From the NCBI GenBank assembly GCA_910577065.1, contig CAJTLD010000007.1, positions 1 to 30,166 on the forward strand: DNA of 30,166 bases, read 5' to 3'. The position numbers were made by a program, and so were the translations under genes. This document shows, piece by piece, positions 7,235 to 15,779 of the stretch. Below the pieces are notes generated by a model. The model did not search any database. It was not told the DNA's origin and saw only the letters and a list, made by a program, of their open reading frames with translations. Within the stretch, counting starts at the first letter, position 1. Each line of letters begins with the position of its first letter. The stretch comes from an uncultured Lachnospiraceae bacterium. Lineage in GTDB: Bacteria; Bacillota; Clostridia; Lachnospirales; Lachnospiraceae.

Positions 7235-10200
7235 ATGGAGAAATTGGGCAGTAAAAGGAGCATACATTCTTTTATAGCCGGCTTGCTTGCTTTTGCTATG
7301 GTTATGACATCCGTATTATCCGGTTTTCCGGCTATGCAGGCAAAAGCGGCGGAAGCTAAGGTTTGGTATCATGTGGAAACCGGAAGCGGAAATGGTAATT
7401 CACATTCTTATTCCGACGCATCCACGAACCCGGCCGCAGTATTGCTGCATTCAACTGGGAAAATGCCGGCGTCAGGCGGGACATTTTCCGTTACCTATGA
7501 AAAACAGGGAGAGGCTTCTACGGCAAGGTTAGGCTTCTTTTATACATATCTGAACGACGATAATTTTTTGTATGTAGGATATGATTCCAGCAGTAAATGG
7601 TTTTATGAATATAAGGTAAACGGCGAAGGATCTTATGCGTCTATGGCGGGACTTCCGGATCAGGCGGATGCTTCACGTACGACGTTTTCCGTCGCGCTCA
7701 GCCGTGAAACCCTGACTGTAAGTGTGAACGACGCGCGGGCAAATATTACAAATCAGGCGTTTATTACGCTGGCGGAGAATGCGGCAGGCAACGGCAGGTT
7801 TGGGTTCCGTGCAGGAGCGCCGACGTCCTTTCATTTTACGGATGCCAGGCTGGATAGCCGTGCTTTGGATCATAACTGGAGTTTTCTTGCGGATTGTGCC
7901 GGACAGGTATTCGAAGAGGAAGAGCCGGTTCCGGTGTATACGGTTACAGGAAAGGTGCAGGATGCCACAAGTAATGCCCCTATCCAGGACGCCACAGTCC
8001 GTATCGGAATAGAAAGCGCAAAAACAGGAAGCAACGGTACATTTTCTTTAGAAGTGGAAAGCGGAACATATGATGTTTCGGTATCGGCAAAAAGCTATAC
8101 ATTATATACGGCGTCCAATGTTTTGGTTAATGCAAATAAAGAATTAGAGCCTATTAAACTGGTTAAACAGTCTGAAGTGGTATTTGATACTTATATTGAA
8201 AAGGATGATATTCGGGCAGCGATAAGCAGTACATTCCCGCAGGTTATGCAATATAAAATCAATATAAATGGAACGGAAAAGACTGTTTTGGGCCAAACGA
8301 CAAAGCTGTCGACAGTCAAGATAAACAATGTTAATATCACTCCTGTAATGGGCGACATCAAGATCAATGCGGATCATGCAATTTATCCGATGTCTTTAAA
8401 GGATGAAGGCTCATCCATTGATATGGAAATGACAGTAAAAATTTCTGTTGCCAAGAATGATCTGACGTGGGAAGTTACTGAGATTAAAAAGAATGCCGGA
8501 TGTGAAAAAATCAGTACGATTGAGATTCCTGAATTAAATCTGGTGACGATTACAGAAGGGCAGGCAAATGCGCAGTTTAAAGGCGCGACTTTATCCGGTA
8601 ACGTAAATGCTTCCGGTGACGAGGAAATTACATTTTCAAAGGGCTTTGTTGCAAACAACAGAAAAGGATATGCTTATGGATTTCTGTCAGCAGATGGTGT
8701 GAGCGCGGGTGTTTGGAGTAATTCGGAAGCTTTGAATGACTGCCGCCTTGTACGTAATAACGGAGCGGATACCATGTCTCTTACAAGCGCGGCATGGTAT
8801 CACGATTATTCTACAGACAATACGTCCAATGGGGATATGCGCCCTTCTAAGAATTATGACAATACGCCGGTAAGTGAATTGCCGTGCGCGAAGGTTTGCT
8901 TTGCGGGAGATGAAAACGAAGATGGATTCGTAGACTGGCAGGATGGCGCGATTGCATACAGGGATATTATGAATAATCCCTATGATTATGAAAGCGTAAA
9001 AGATTTGGTAAATTACCGTATTTCAATGAATTTCAGCAGCCAGGCTACGAACCCGTTTTTGAAGACGGCAGATAACATTAAGAAAGTTTACCTGGCAACG
9101 GACGGCCTGCCACAGGCGGTTATGATGAAAGGTTTCGGAAGTGAAGGCCACGATTCTGCAAACTCTGAGTACGGCAATATCGGCGAGCGAATCGGCGGGC
9201 TGGATGAACTGAAAAAATTAAACGCAATTGCTCATCAGTATAATACGCAGACGGGCATTCATATCAATGCCCAGGAATCGTATCCGGAGGCGCAGAGTTT
9301 TAATGACGCTTTAATCAATGGGCCTTGGGCGAACGGATGGGGTTGGCTGGATCAGTCATATACGATTAACCGTCCTTATGATTTGGGAACAGGGCTTCGC
9401 TACAAACGTTTGCTTCAGCTTTACGATCAGCTGACCGGTTCGGCTCTTTATGCAAATTCATGGCCGGGTGTTGTAGGCGAAGGGGAAGATGAAACAGTGG
9501 CGGACGCAGCTACAATTGCGGCTACTGTTGCAAAAAATAAAGAAACCGTGGATACAAACCTGGATTTCATATATCTGGACGTATGGTACGGCGAGTCCTG
9601 GGAAACACGCAAAATAGCGCAGCAGATCAACAGCCTTGGCTGGAGGTTTACGACAGAGTTTGGTACGGAAGGCGAGTATGATTCTACATGGCAGCACTGG
9701 GCAACGGAGGGGCGTTACGGCGGTTCCAACTCAAAAGGCGCGAATAGTGATGTAATCCGGTTTATCCGCAACCATCAGAAGGATTCCTTCGTTTTGAATT
9801 ATCCGACATATGGCGGTGCGGCAGACAATCCGCTGCTGGGAGGATTTGAACTTGGCGGCTTTGAAGGCTGGGGAAATACAAATCACTGGTTTGATCAGTA
9901 TATGACGATTACATGTGTAAACAACATTCCGACAAAATTCCTTCAGCATTATCAGGTTTATAAATGGGAGAATTACCCGGACGGCCAGTCTCCGACAGGC
10001 AACCACGAAAAGGAAATTACGTTAAAAAATGAAAAGGGCGACGTTGTTGTTGTAACAAGAAATGAAGAGCAGAGAAATGATGAGTATATTGAGAGAACTA
10101 TTTATCTGAACGATTTGAAAGTATTGGATGATGTGGCTTACCTGCTTCCTTGGACAGATCCGGAAACAAAAGAAGAAAAGCTGTACCATTATAATTATGA

Positions 10201-12775
10201 CGGCGGTACGACAACCTGGGATCTGCAGGATAACTGGTATGGCCTGTCAGACGTAACTGTTTATAAGCTGACGGATACCGGCAGGACAGAAGAGCAAACA
10301 GTTGACGCATCCAATGGAAGCGTAACGCTGACGGCGGAGCCGGATACATTATATGTTGTTTTGAAAGGAAAAGAAGCTCCGAAAACAGTTGCGGAATGGA
10401 GTAATCATGCGCATGTAAAAGATACCGGATTCAACAGCTATCCGGGGCTTGACGGCGGAGACCCATTGGATGAAAGCGTATGGTCAGGCGATACTACGGC
10501 AGTTAGCGTAGTGCGTATGGAATCAAGCGGCAATAAATACCTTCAGATGGGAAGCTCTTCGTCCGCTCAGTCCGTATCGACGACGATTTCTGATTTGACG
10601 CCAGGCAGGAATTATGTAGCTCAGGTTTATGTGGACAACAAAAGCGATGCGAAAGCCTGGCTTAAGGTAACGGGCGGAAAAGCAGACGTTTCCAATTATA
10701 CGCTGCGTTCCCTTGGGGAGAACTGGGTACGTTGTGACGCGCACAATGTAGATGCGGTGAATAAGAGCCGTATGCAGAATATGCTGGTTTCCTTTACAGC
10801 TAACGCCAGGACGGCGACACTTACGTTAGAACGCGAAGCCGGAGCAGGATATACTTATTTTGACGATATCCGTATTATTGAGAAAACTCTGGAAAATGAT
10901 TGGGGCAGCGCAAGATTGGAGCAGGATTTTGAAACGGTTACAGCCGGATTTTATCCGTTTGTAATGGGGCCGGCACAGCGCGTGGACGATCAGGTGACAC
11001 ATTTATCCGAGCGCCACGATCCTTATACACAGTCTGGATGGGGCAACATTGTATTGGATGATGTTATTGGCGGAAACTGGTCTTTGAAGCATCATGAAAG
11101 CGATGATGTAACTGTAGTAGGAATTATATATCGTACGATTCCCCAAAATATCCGTTTTGAACCGGGAGTAGAGTACCGCGTCAGCTTTGATTACCAGTCA
11201 GGCTGTGAAAATTCCTATGCAATTGCGGTTGGAGACGAGAGAGAAACGGTAGACAAAGACGGTAACACGGTCTTAATATATGATACGTTAGACTATCTGG
11301 AAAAGACGGCTGCGTCTTCAGCTGGCTCGAAATCCAGGACAGAACATTTCAGCTTCAATATTACGGGAGCTGAAAGCGGCCAGTCCTGGTTTGGTCTTTA
11401 CTGCAATGGGGCGACAGGGAGAGGACAGTATGGCCAGAGGGATTTTGTTTTAGACAATCTGGTTGTAGAACGTCTTGATATTCGGATGAATGAAACCGTT
11501 TCGGAAGTTACTTCAGCCAAAGATCCGGTGCGGCTGTCAGTTGAGTGTGATAACCCTTCTGCTTTGGGAGAAGTAACCTGGCGGTCTGCAAATACAGACG
11601 TAGCCCGTGTTATCGCAGATCCGGCCAATGATCAGATGTGCAATGTATATATTGTAGGCGCCGGGGAAGCAATGATATATGCAGAAACCACTTTAGACGG
11701 AAGCCCGGTTTCCGTGGGCGGGAAAGTGTCTTCCTTAGGGCTGAATGAAGAAAGCGAAATAGAAGACATAGAAAGCAACATGGATCTTTTCGCATCAGAA
11801 TACAAAGCGGAATTATTAGAATCTGTAGCACAGACAAAGGACTATATGAACAGCCTGAATAAATCCGATTATACGGAAGAAAGCTGGAAACAATTCGAAA
11901 AAATATATGACGATGCAAGAAAGCTGGCTTCTGCAAGCGGGGAAAAACGAGGCGCAGAGTATGCCGCTATGATAAAATCGCTTTTGGAGGCAGCGGAAAA
12001 ATTAGAGAAGAAGGGTACGGATGTTGTTCCGCCAAGCACGTCAGACGACGCGAAGAAAGCTTTAAAAGCCGCTTTGGACGCAGCGAAGAAGCTGATTGAT
12101 GCAGGGCAGGGAAATTATACGGATGAAAGCTGGAATGCGTTTAAGGCTGCGTATGATGCTGCATATGCAAATGCAAATATCAGTGACGAGGCCAGGCTGA
12201 ACAGTTTAAGGGCGGCGTTGATAGCGGCGCAGAACGGCCTGGCGCAAAAACCGCCAGTTGTTCCGGAACCGGTTCCTTCTGTTAAAAAAGGCCAGGTATA
12301 CACCGACACGAAGAAAAAACTGCAATACAAAGTAACGGACGCAGCTAAGAAAACGGTAACCGTTATAAAGGGCACGAAAAAGAATGCCACTTCCGTTACA
12401 ATTCCTGCAACTGTGACGATTGACGGCGTGAACTGCAAGGTTACTGAAATCAGCGCAAAGGCGTTCAAAGGATTTAGGAAGTTAAGGAGCGTGACGATCG
12501 GCTCTAACGTGACAAAGATTGGAAACAGTAGCTTTGAAGGATGCGCAGCTATGACAAAAGCTACTATCGGCAGCAACGTCAAGACGATTGGCAAGAAAGC
12601 ATTCTACAACTGTAAGAAGCTTGCGAAAGTTACCATCAAAGGTAAGAAGATTACGAAAATCCAGGCAAACGCTTTCAAAGGAACCAGTTCCAAACTGAAA
12701 GTGACGCTTCCGAAAAAACTTACCAAAAAGCAGAAAAATAAACTGAATACCCTGTTGAAAAAAGCAGGCGCATAA
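7235..12775 (+). CDS. Secreted GH101 endo-alpha-N-acetylgalactosaminidase, paralog 1
   Basis: A 1846-residue secreted enzyme predicted to release Gal-beta1,3-GalNAc (core 1, T antigen) from mucin-type O-glycans. ATG 7235 follows AAGGAGGAATT; an upstream in-frame ATG at 7184 has no ribosome site. Signal peptide 1-38 ends at QAKAA. Rough plan: LamG-like sandwich 42-212; carboxypeptidase-regulatory-like domain 236-310; GH101 region 318-1050, containing an EF-hand-like loop at 559-571 (DENEDGFVDWQDG) and barrel motifs KGFGSEGHDS and GIHINAQE. By alignment to known GH101 enzymes the nucleophile is Asp782 (FIYLDVWYGESWE) and the acid/base Glu808 (TTEFGTEGEYDSTWQHW). Then two galactose-binding-like domains (1054-1219, 1228-1420), an Ig-like domain, two FIVAR-like bundles (about 1522-1593, 1604-1672) and an LRR_5-like tail (1683-1846) ending KKAGA. 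The loop between the catalytic residues is 6 residues shorter than in paralog 2. No LPXTG signal. Confidence 0.93.
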   Translation: MEKLGSKRSIHSFIAGLLAFAMVMTSVLSGFPAMQAKAAEAKVWYHVETGSGNGNSHSYSDASTNPAAVLLHSTGKMPASGGTFSVTYEKQGEASTARLGFFYTYLNDDNFLYVGYDSSSKWFYEYKVNGEGSYASMAGLPDQADASRTTFSVALSRETLTVSVNDARANITNQAFITLAENAAGNGRFGFRAGAPTSFHFTDARLDSRALDHNWSFLADCAGQVFEEEEPVPVYTVTGKVQDATSNAPIQDATVRIGIESAKTGSNGTFSLEVESGTYDVSVSAKSYTLYTASNVLVNANKELEPIKLVKQSEVVFDTYIEKDDIRAAISSTFPQVMQYKININGTEKTVLGQTTKLSTVKINNVNITPVMGDIKINADHAIYPMSLKDEGSSIDMEMTVKISVAKNDLTWEVTEIKKNAGCEKISTIEIPELNLVTITEGQANAQFKGATLSGNVNASGDEEITFSKGFVANNRKGYAYGFLSADGVSAGVWSNSEALNDCRLVRNNGADTMSLTSAAWYHDYSTDNTSNGDMRPSKNYDNTPVSELPCAKVCFAGDENEDGFVDWQDGAIAYRDIMNNPYDYESVKDLVNYRISMNFSSQATNPFLKTADNIKKVYLATDGLPQAVMMKGFGSEGHDSANSEYGNIGERIGGLDELKKLNAIAHQYNTQTGIHINAQESYPEAQSFNDALINGPWANGWGWLDQSYTINRPYDLGTGLRYKRLLQLYDQLTGSALYANSWPGVVGEGEDETVADAATIAATVAKNKETVDTNLDFIYLDVWYGESWETRKIAQQINSLGWRFTTEFGTEGEYDSTWQHWATEGRYGGSNSKGANSDVIRFIRNHQKDSFVLNYPTYGGAADNPLLGGFELGGFEGWGNTNHWFDQYMTITCVNNIPTKFLQHYQVYKWENYPDGQSPTGNHEKEITLKNEKGDVVVVTRNEEQRNDEYIERTIYLNDLKVLDDVAYLLPWTDPETKEEKLYHYNYDGGTTTWDLQDNWYGLSDVTVYKLTDTGRTEEQTVDASNGSVTLTAEPDTLYVVLKGKEAPKTVAEWSNHAHVKDTGFNSYPGLDGGDPLDESVWSGDTTAVSVVRMESSGNKYLQMGSSSSAQSVSTTISDLTPGRNYVAQVYVDNKSDAKAWLKVTGGKADVSNYTLRSLGENWVRCDAHNVDAVNKSRMQNMLVSFTANARTATLTLEREAGAGYTYFDDIRIIEKTLENDWGSARLEQDFETVTAGFYPFVMGPAQRVDDQVTHLSERHDPYTQSGWGNIVLDDVIGGNWSLKHHESDDVTVVGIIYRTIPQNIRFEPGVEYRVSFDYQSGCENSYAIAVGDERETVDKDGNTVLIYDTLDYLEKTAASSAGSKSRTEHFSFNITGAESGQSWFGLYCNGATGRGQYGQRDFVLDNLVVERLDIRMNETVSEVTSAKDPVRLSVECDNPSALGEVTWRSANTDVARVIADPANDQMCNVYIVGAGEAMIYAETTLDGSPVSVGGKVSSLGLNEESEIEDIESNMDLFASEYKAELLESVAQTKDYMNSLNKSDYTEESWKQFEKIYDDARKLASASGEKRGAEYAAMIKSLLEAAEKLEKKGTDVVPPSTSDDAKKALKAALDAAKKLIDAGQGNYTDESWNAFKAAYDAAYANANISDEARLNSLRAALIAAQNGLAQKPPVVPEPVPSVKKGQVYTDTKKKLQYKVTDAAKKTVTVIKGTKKNATSVTIPATVTIDGVNCKVTEISAKAFKGFRKLRSVTIGSNVTKIGNSSFEGCAAMTKATIGSNVKTIGKKAFYNCKKLAKVTIKGKKITKIQANAFKGTSSKLKVTLPKKLTKKQKNKLNTLLKKAGA

Positions 12776-12786
12776 TTCATTGACAG

Positions 12787-12834
12787 AAAGGCGCGAAATC
12801 TTTATTGAAAAATGAAGGTTTCGCGCCTTTTTTT
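12787..12834 (+). terminator. Intrinsic terminator after GH101 paralog 1
   Basis: AAAGGCGCGAAA (12787-12798) pairs with TTTCGCGCCTTT (12819-12830), extended by four inner pairs, and a T run continues to 12834. Confidence 0.92.
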
Positions 12835-12863
12835 ATAGTTAATTTAAAATAATAAAAAATATC

Positions 12864-12893
12864 TTGACAAAATACAATGTGATTTGGTAAATT
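12864..12893 (+). promoter_or_regulatory. Promoter candidate for the subtilase gene
   Basis: A perfect -35 hexamer TTGACA (12864-12869), an 18-bp spacer and TAAATT (12888-12893, four of six). It follows the terminator directly and leaves a leader of about 55 nt. Confidence 0.5.
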
Positions 12894-12954
12894 GAATGTA
12901 CAAAATACAAATTTGTAGTAAAATGTAGGTTTTTGCTTAGAAAGGAGTGCGTAT

Positions 12955-15258
12955 ATGAAAGGAAAAAAATGGAAAGCGATACTGGCAGCTGTTATAATAT
13001 TGGGAATGCTTCCTGCCAATGTTGCGGCGGTATGGGGAGAAAACGTGAATGTACCCGAAAAAGGGGCGGCTTTGAATGACTTCGAAGAAAAATACAGCTA
13101 TATGGATGTACTTCCGCTTACAGAAGCACAATTATCAGCAGCCGAAAAGACAGAAATCCGAGATAGTTTGGGATTATTGGATCATAAGCCGCAAAAAGCG
13201 GCGGAAATCATCAATACATTTGAAAATGACGTATTTGAAGTGGCAGTTCAGGATGCTTTTGACTACTATTTTGCGGATGCAGAGAATGTGGACAGGGACG
13301 CCCTGGATTTATTTGTAAGCCGTGTAGACGAGAGAGCCGACGCTGTTCTGGCCGGTTATGAAGACGCTTTAAAGGAGCGTCAGAATGCGCAAAATCTGGA
13401 TTTTGAAACAGAGCATGTCATTGTTATGTTTGATGAGGGAATGCGTTATGAGGACGTACGGGATATTGCGGGACGGATCGGAGAGGCGGATATCATTGAC
13501 GGAACGGCCAGAACATTGGAACAGTGCATAGAAGACGGAATTTATCAGGAAGGGCAAAAAATTACAATCCGTCTGGATATTGGAATTTCAGGAACCGTGC
13601 AGGATGCGGTAGAAATGCTTCAATCGGTGGAAGGGATAGCTGCGGTAGAGCCAAACGGATTTTACACCATAGATTCTGTAGGCGATACAGACGATCCATA
13701 TAAAGGAGATCAGAATTATCTGAATCAGATAGATACTTTCGGAGCGTGGGAGGCCATGCTTGCTTCTAATGATAAGTGCAGTTATCGGCAGGTGAAGGTA
13801 GCGGTTATTGATTCAGGAGTGGATTTCAATCATGAAGATTTGAAAAATGTTATATCGGAAGACAGCGTTAATATCAAAGAAAAAAATGAAAACGGATATT
13901 ACAGAAGCTTGTTCCATTCCGAACGGCCTTTTATTGGGGAGCATGGGACGCATGTTGCAGGTATTATAGCCGCTAAAAGCAATAATGGCGTTGGGACGGC
14001 AAGCATTACGTCTGTATATGATCCCTCTGGACGGTCAAACGAACAGGTTTGCAGGATTCTGGCGATTAATGCGGCGCATATTAATGCAGATAATGAAGTG
14101 CGTTTTACAATTCAGAGTTTGATAGATGCCATAAATTATGCCGTTAACCGAGGTGTAGATGTAATTAATATGAGTCTTGGAGGATATTCTTATTATACGG
14201 CATATCAGGAGGCAATTGATAAAGCATACGAAAAAGGCATTGTAGTTGTGGCATCCGCAGGCAACGACAATACTTCCAAAGCCCATTATCCATCCGATTA
14301 TGAACATGTTTTTTCAGTGGCATCGCTAGATGTTAACGCCACAGAAAGAAGGAGTAGTTCAAATTTCGGAAAAGGGATAGATCTCGCGGCTCCGGGAAGC
14401 TATATTGTAAGTACGAAAGCAGGTACAAAAGATGAGGTAGTAAGTATGTCAGGAACATCCATGGCGTCTCCTGTGGTGGCCGCGACGGCAGCATTTATGC
14501 GCGCTGTAAATCCGGATTTATTGGTAGATGATATTGAGTATTATTTGGAAAAGACCGCGGATGATTTGTATACGGAAGGCTGGGATGAATATACCGGGTT
14601 TGGCAGGGTAAATGTAAATCACGCAGTGCAGACAGCCAGATTGGAACGGTTTCGTAAATTAGAGGGCAAAAATAGCGTAACATATAAATTCCATGGGAGC
14701 GCGATAGATTTGCTTATCGACAGAATCCCTTTGGCAGAGTATTACAGAGTTGAAAAGGCTGAAAACGCAAATGGGCCGTACCAGCTCGTAGCAGATCATG
14801 TGGATTTTGATGAATTGGAGAATGGAAAGGTATTTTACAGAGAACATATCTATTTGACGGATACAAATATAAGAACGTATTATTATAAAGTGACAGCTGT
14901 TATGAAATCTTATGATTATATGACTGATAAAGAACGATTATTTACAAGAGATTTTTCTCCGTCCCCTTTACAGGTAAATTGTACTTTGCCGTCAGTGTCA
15001 ATCAGAGTATCTAGTGAAATAAATAATTCAATTGAATTAGATACAAGTTTTTATTCTTCGTTTTATATTTTTAGGGCAGATACCCCTGAAGGGCCTTTTA
15101 CACAAATAGGAAGAACAAATTCTTTTGATAAGACATTTACTGTATCTGGGGAAAAAGGAAAGACATATTATTTTCAGGCTTTAGGCTGGAGAGATAAATT
15201 CGGTTCCGTAGTGTTTGCTGAGAAACCATCCAATACAATCGCTATCACAATTAAATAA
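12955..15258 (+). CDS. Secreted subtilisin-like serine protease (S8) with C-terminal FnIII-like domains
   Basis: A 767-residue exported protease; ATG 12955 follows AGAAAGGAGTG. Residues 1-29 form a signal peptide (AILAAVIILGMLPANVAA). Residues about 150-240 look like an I9-type inhibitory propeptide (HVIVMFDEGMRYEDV and AVEMLQSVEGIAAVEPN). The catalytic set is complete: Asp286 in VAVIDSGVDFNHEDL, His330 in EHGTHVAGIIAA, oxyanion Asn437 in VASAGNDN and Ser502 in SGTSMASPVVAATAAF. After about residue 565 come two FnIII-like modules (YYRVEKAENANGPYQLV, then FYIFRADTPEGPFTQIG) resembling the FnIII proteins at the window start. No anchor signal is visible. Lying next to a GH101 gene, it could digest mucin peptide stripped of O-glycans or process surface proteins; the substrate is unknown. 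It has its own promoter and appears monocistronic. Confidence 0.93.
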   Translation: MKGKKWKAILAAVIILGMLPANVAAVWGENVNVPEKGAALNDFEEKYSYMDVLPLTEAQLSAAEKTEIRDSLGLLDHKPQKAAEIINTFENDVFEVAVQDAFDYYFADAENVDRDALDLFVSRVDERADAVLAGYEDALKERQNAQNLDFETEHVIVMFDEGMRYEDVRDIAGRIGEADIIDGTARTLEQCIEDGIYQEGQKITIRLDIGISGTVQDAVEMLQSVEGIAAVEPNGFYTIDSVGDTDDPYKGDQNYLNQIDTFGAWEAMLASNDKCSYRQVKVAVIDSGVDFNHEDLKNVISEDSVNIKEKNENGYYRSLFHSERPFIGEHGTHVAGIIAAKSNNGVGTASITSVYDPSGRSNEQVCRILAINAAHINADNEVRFTIQSLIDAINYAVNRGVDVINMSLGGYSYYTAYQEAIDKAYEKGIVVVASAGNDNTSKAHYPSDYEHVFSVASLDVNATERRSSSNFGKGIDLAAPGSYIVSTKAGTKDEVVSMSGTSMASPVVAATAAFMRAVNPDLLVDDIEYYLEKTADDLYTEGWDEYTGFGRVNVNHAVQTARLERFRKLEGKNSVTYKFHGSAIDLLIDRIPLAEYYRVEKAENANGPYQLVADHVDFDELENGKVFYREHIYLTDTNIRTYYYKVTAVMKSYDYMTDKERLFTRDFSPSPLQVNCTLPSVSIRVSSEINNSIELDTSFYSSFYIFRADTPEGPFTQIGRTNSFDKTFTVSGEKGKTYYFQALGWRDKFGSVVFAEKPSNTIAITIK

Positions 15259-15286
15259 GCAGTTTAGAAGAAAACATTAAAAACTG

Positions 15287-15315
15287 TTTTCAAACCGGGA
15301 AATATATGATATAAT
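15287..15315 (+). promoter_or_regulatory. Promoter of the small valine-rich ORF / valS transcript
   Basis: TTTTCA (15287-15292), a 17-bp spacer and a perfect TATAAT (15310-15315) preceded by TGA, making an extended -10. It is the only good promoter I see upstream of the T-box, so the small ORF and valS probably share one transcript. Confidence 0.65.
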
Positions 15316-15354
15316 ACAGGCGCTGTACAAATTTTAGAAAAGGAAGTAGAGATT

Positions 15355-15492
15355 ATGACAGAAGGCGGGTTATTGATATTCCTGGGAATTATCGTTTTAT
15401 TTGTTGTCATTGTCGCCGTAGTGACAGTGGTTTCTGCAGTCACCAGCGCAGTTGCGGCGGTCGTGCAGAAAAATACAGAGGAAGAAGAATAA
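15355..15492 (+). CDS. 45-residue valine-rich membrane or leader peptide upstream of the valS T-box
   Basis: A short ORF with AGGAAG (15341-15346) 8 nt before ATG 15355. The product begins MTEGGLLIFLGIIVLFVVIV, runs through a single hydrophobic helix and ends QKNTEEEE. Twelve of its 45 residues are valine, encoded by all four GTN codons. The stop (15490-15492) is 10 nt before the base of Stem I of the valine T-box. Two readings are possible: a single-pass small membrane protein that happens to sit here, or a leader peptide whose translation depends on charged tRNA-Val and affects leader folding. I do not recognise the family. The ribosome site and promoter make translation likely. Confidence 0.6.
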   Translation: MTEGGLLIFLGIIVLFVVIVAVVTVVSAVTSAVAAVVQKNTEEEE

Positions 15493-15502
15493 GCAATTAA
15501 AG

Positions 15503-15764
15503 CAAAAGTAATGAGAAAGAGGAGTACATATATACGGTTTACAGAGAGAGCGGCTCATCGGCTGAAAGGCGGCTTATGCACGGTATATGGAAGGTAGCTT
15601 TTGAACTGGCAGGCTGAACACAGGGTCTTTCGTAAGCCTGCACGGGTCATCCCGTTACAGATGAATGAGATGCGGCGCGAGGATATAGAGCCGCAAGCAA
15701 GGTGGTACCGCGCACAAATTCGCCCTTGGAAGCTATGCAAGCCATAGTTTCCAGGGGTTTTTTT
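15503..15764 (+). ncRNA. T-box riboswitch (valine) controlling valS
   Basis: The T-box sequence AAGGTGGTACCGCGC lies at 15699-15713. The Stem I base pairs CAAAAG (15503-15508) with CTTTTG (15598-15603). AGAGGAGT and AGAGAGAG motifs of Stem I are seen at 15519-15550. The specifier triplet is probably GTA (15594-15596), followed by a purine and placed in the 3' side of the specifier loop, which agrees with valine. The terminator stem pairs 15723-15737 with 15743-15757 and is followed by seven Ts (15758-15764). Uncharged tRNA-Val should stabilise the antiterminator and allow valS transcription. Confidence 0.92.
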
Positions 15765-15779
15765 AAAGGAGAATGAAAA

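Noticed and set aside
8909..8947. Dockerin-type calcium repeat in GH101 paralog 1
   Set aside because: A single EF-hand-like loop (DENEDGFVDWQDG) lies inside the GH101 region at the same place in both paralogs, so it is a calcium site of the enzyme and not a cellulosome dockerin.
12115..12594. Long minus-strand ORF (159 codons) opposite the C-terminus of GH101 paralog 1
   Set aside because: It is antisense to the lysine- and valine-rich FIVAR/LRR region and gives only a hydrophobic, low-complexity translation. A matching antisense ORF occurs opposite paralog 2 (29212-29580) for the same reason. No ribosome site.
12700..12775. LPXTG-type sortase signal at the GH101 C-terminus
   Set aside because: The LPKK sequence present is followed by lysine-rich residues, with no hydrophobic helix, so it does not fit a sortase signal.
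15509..15779. Short frames in the valS leader
   Set aside because: The region is fully explained by the T-box Stem I, T-box sequence and terminator.
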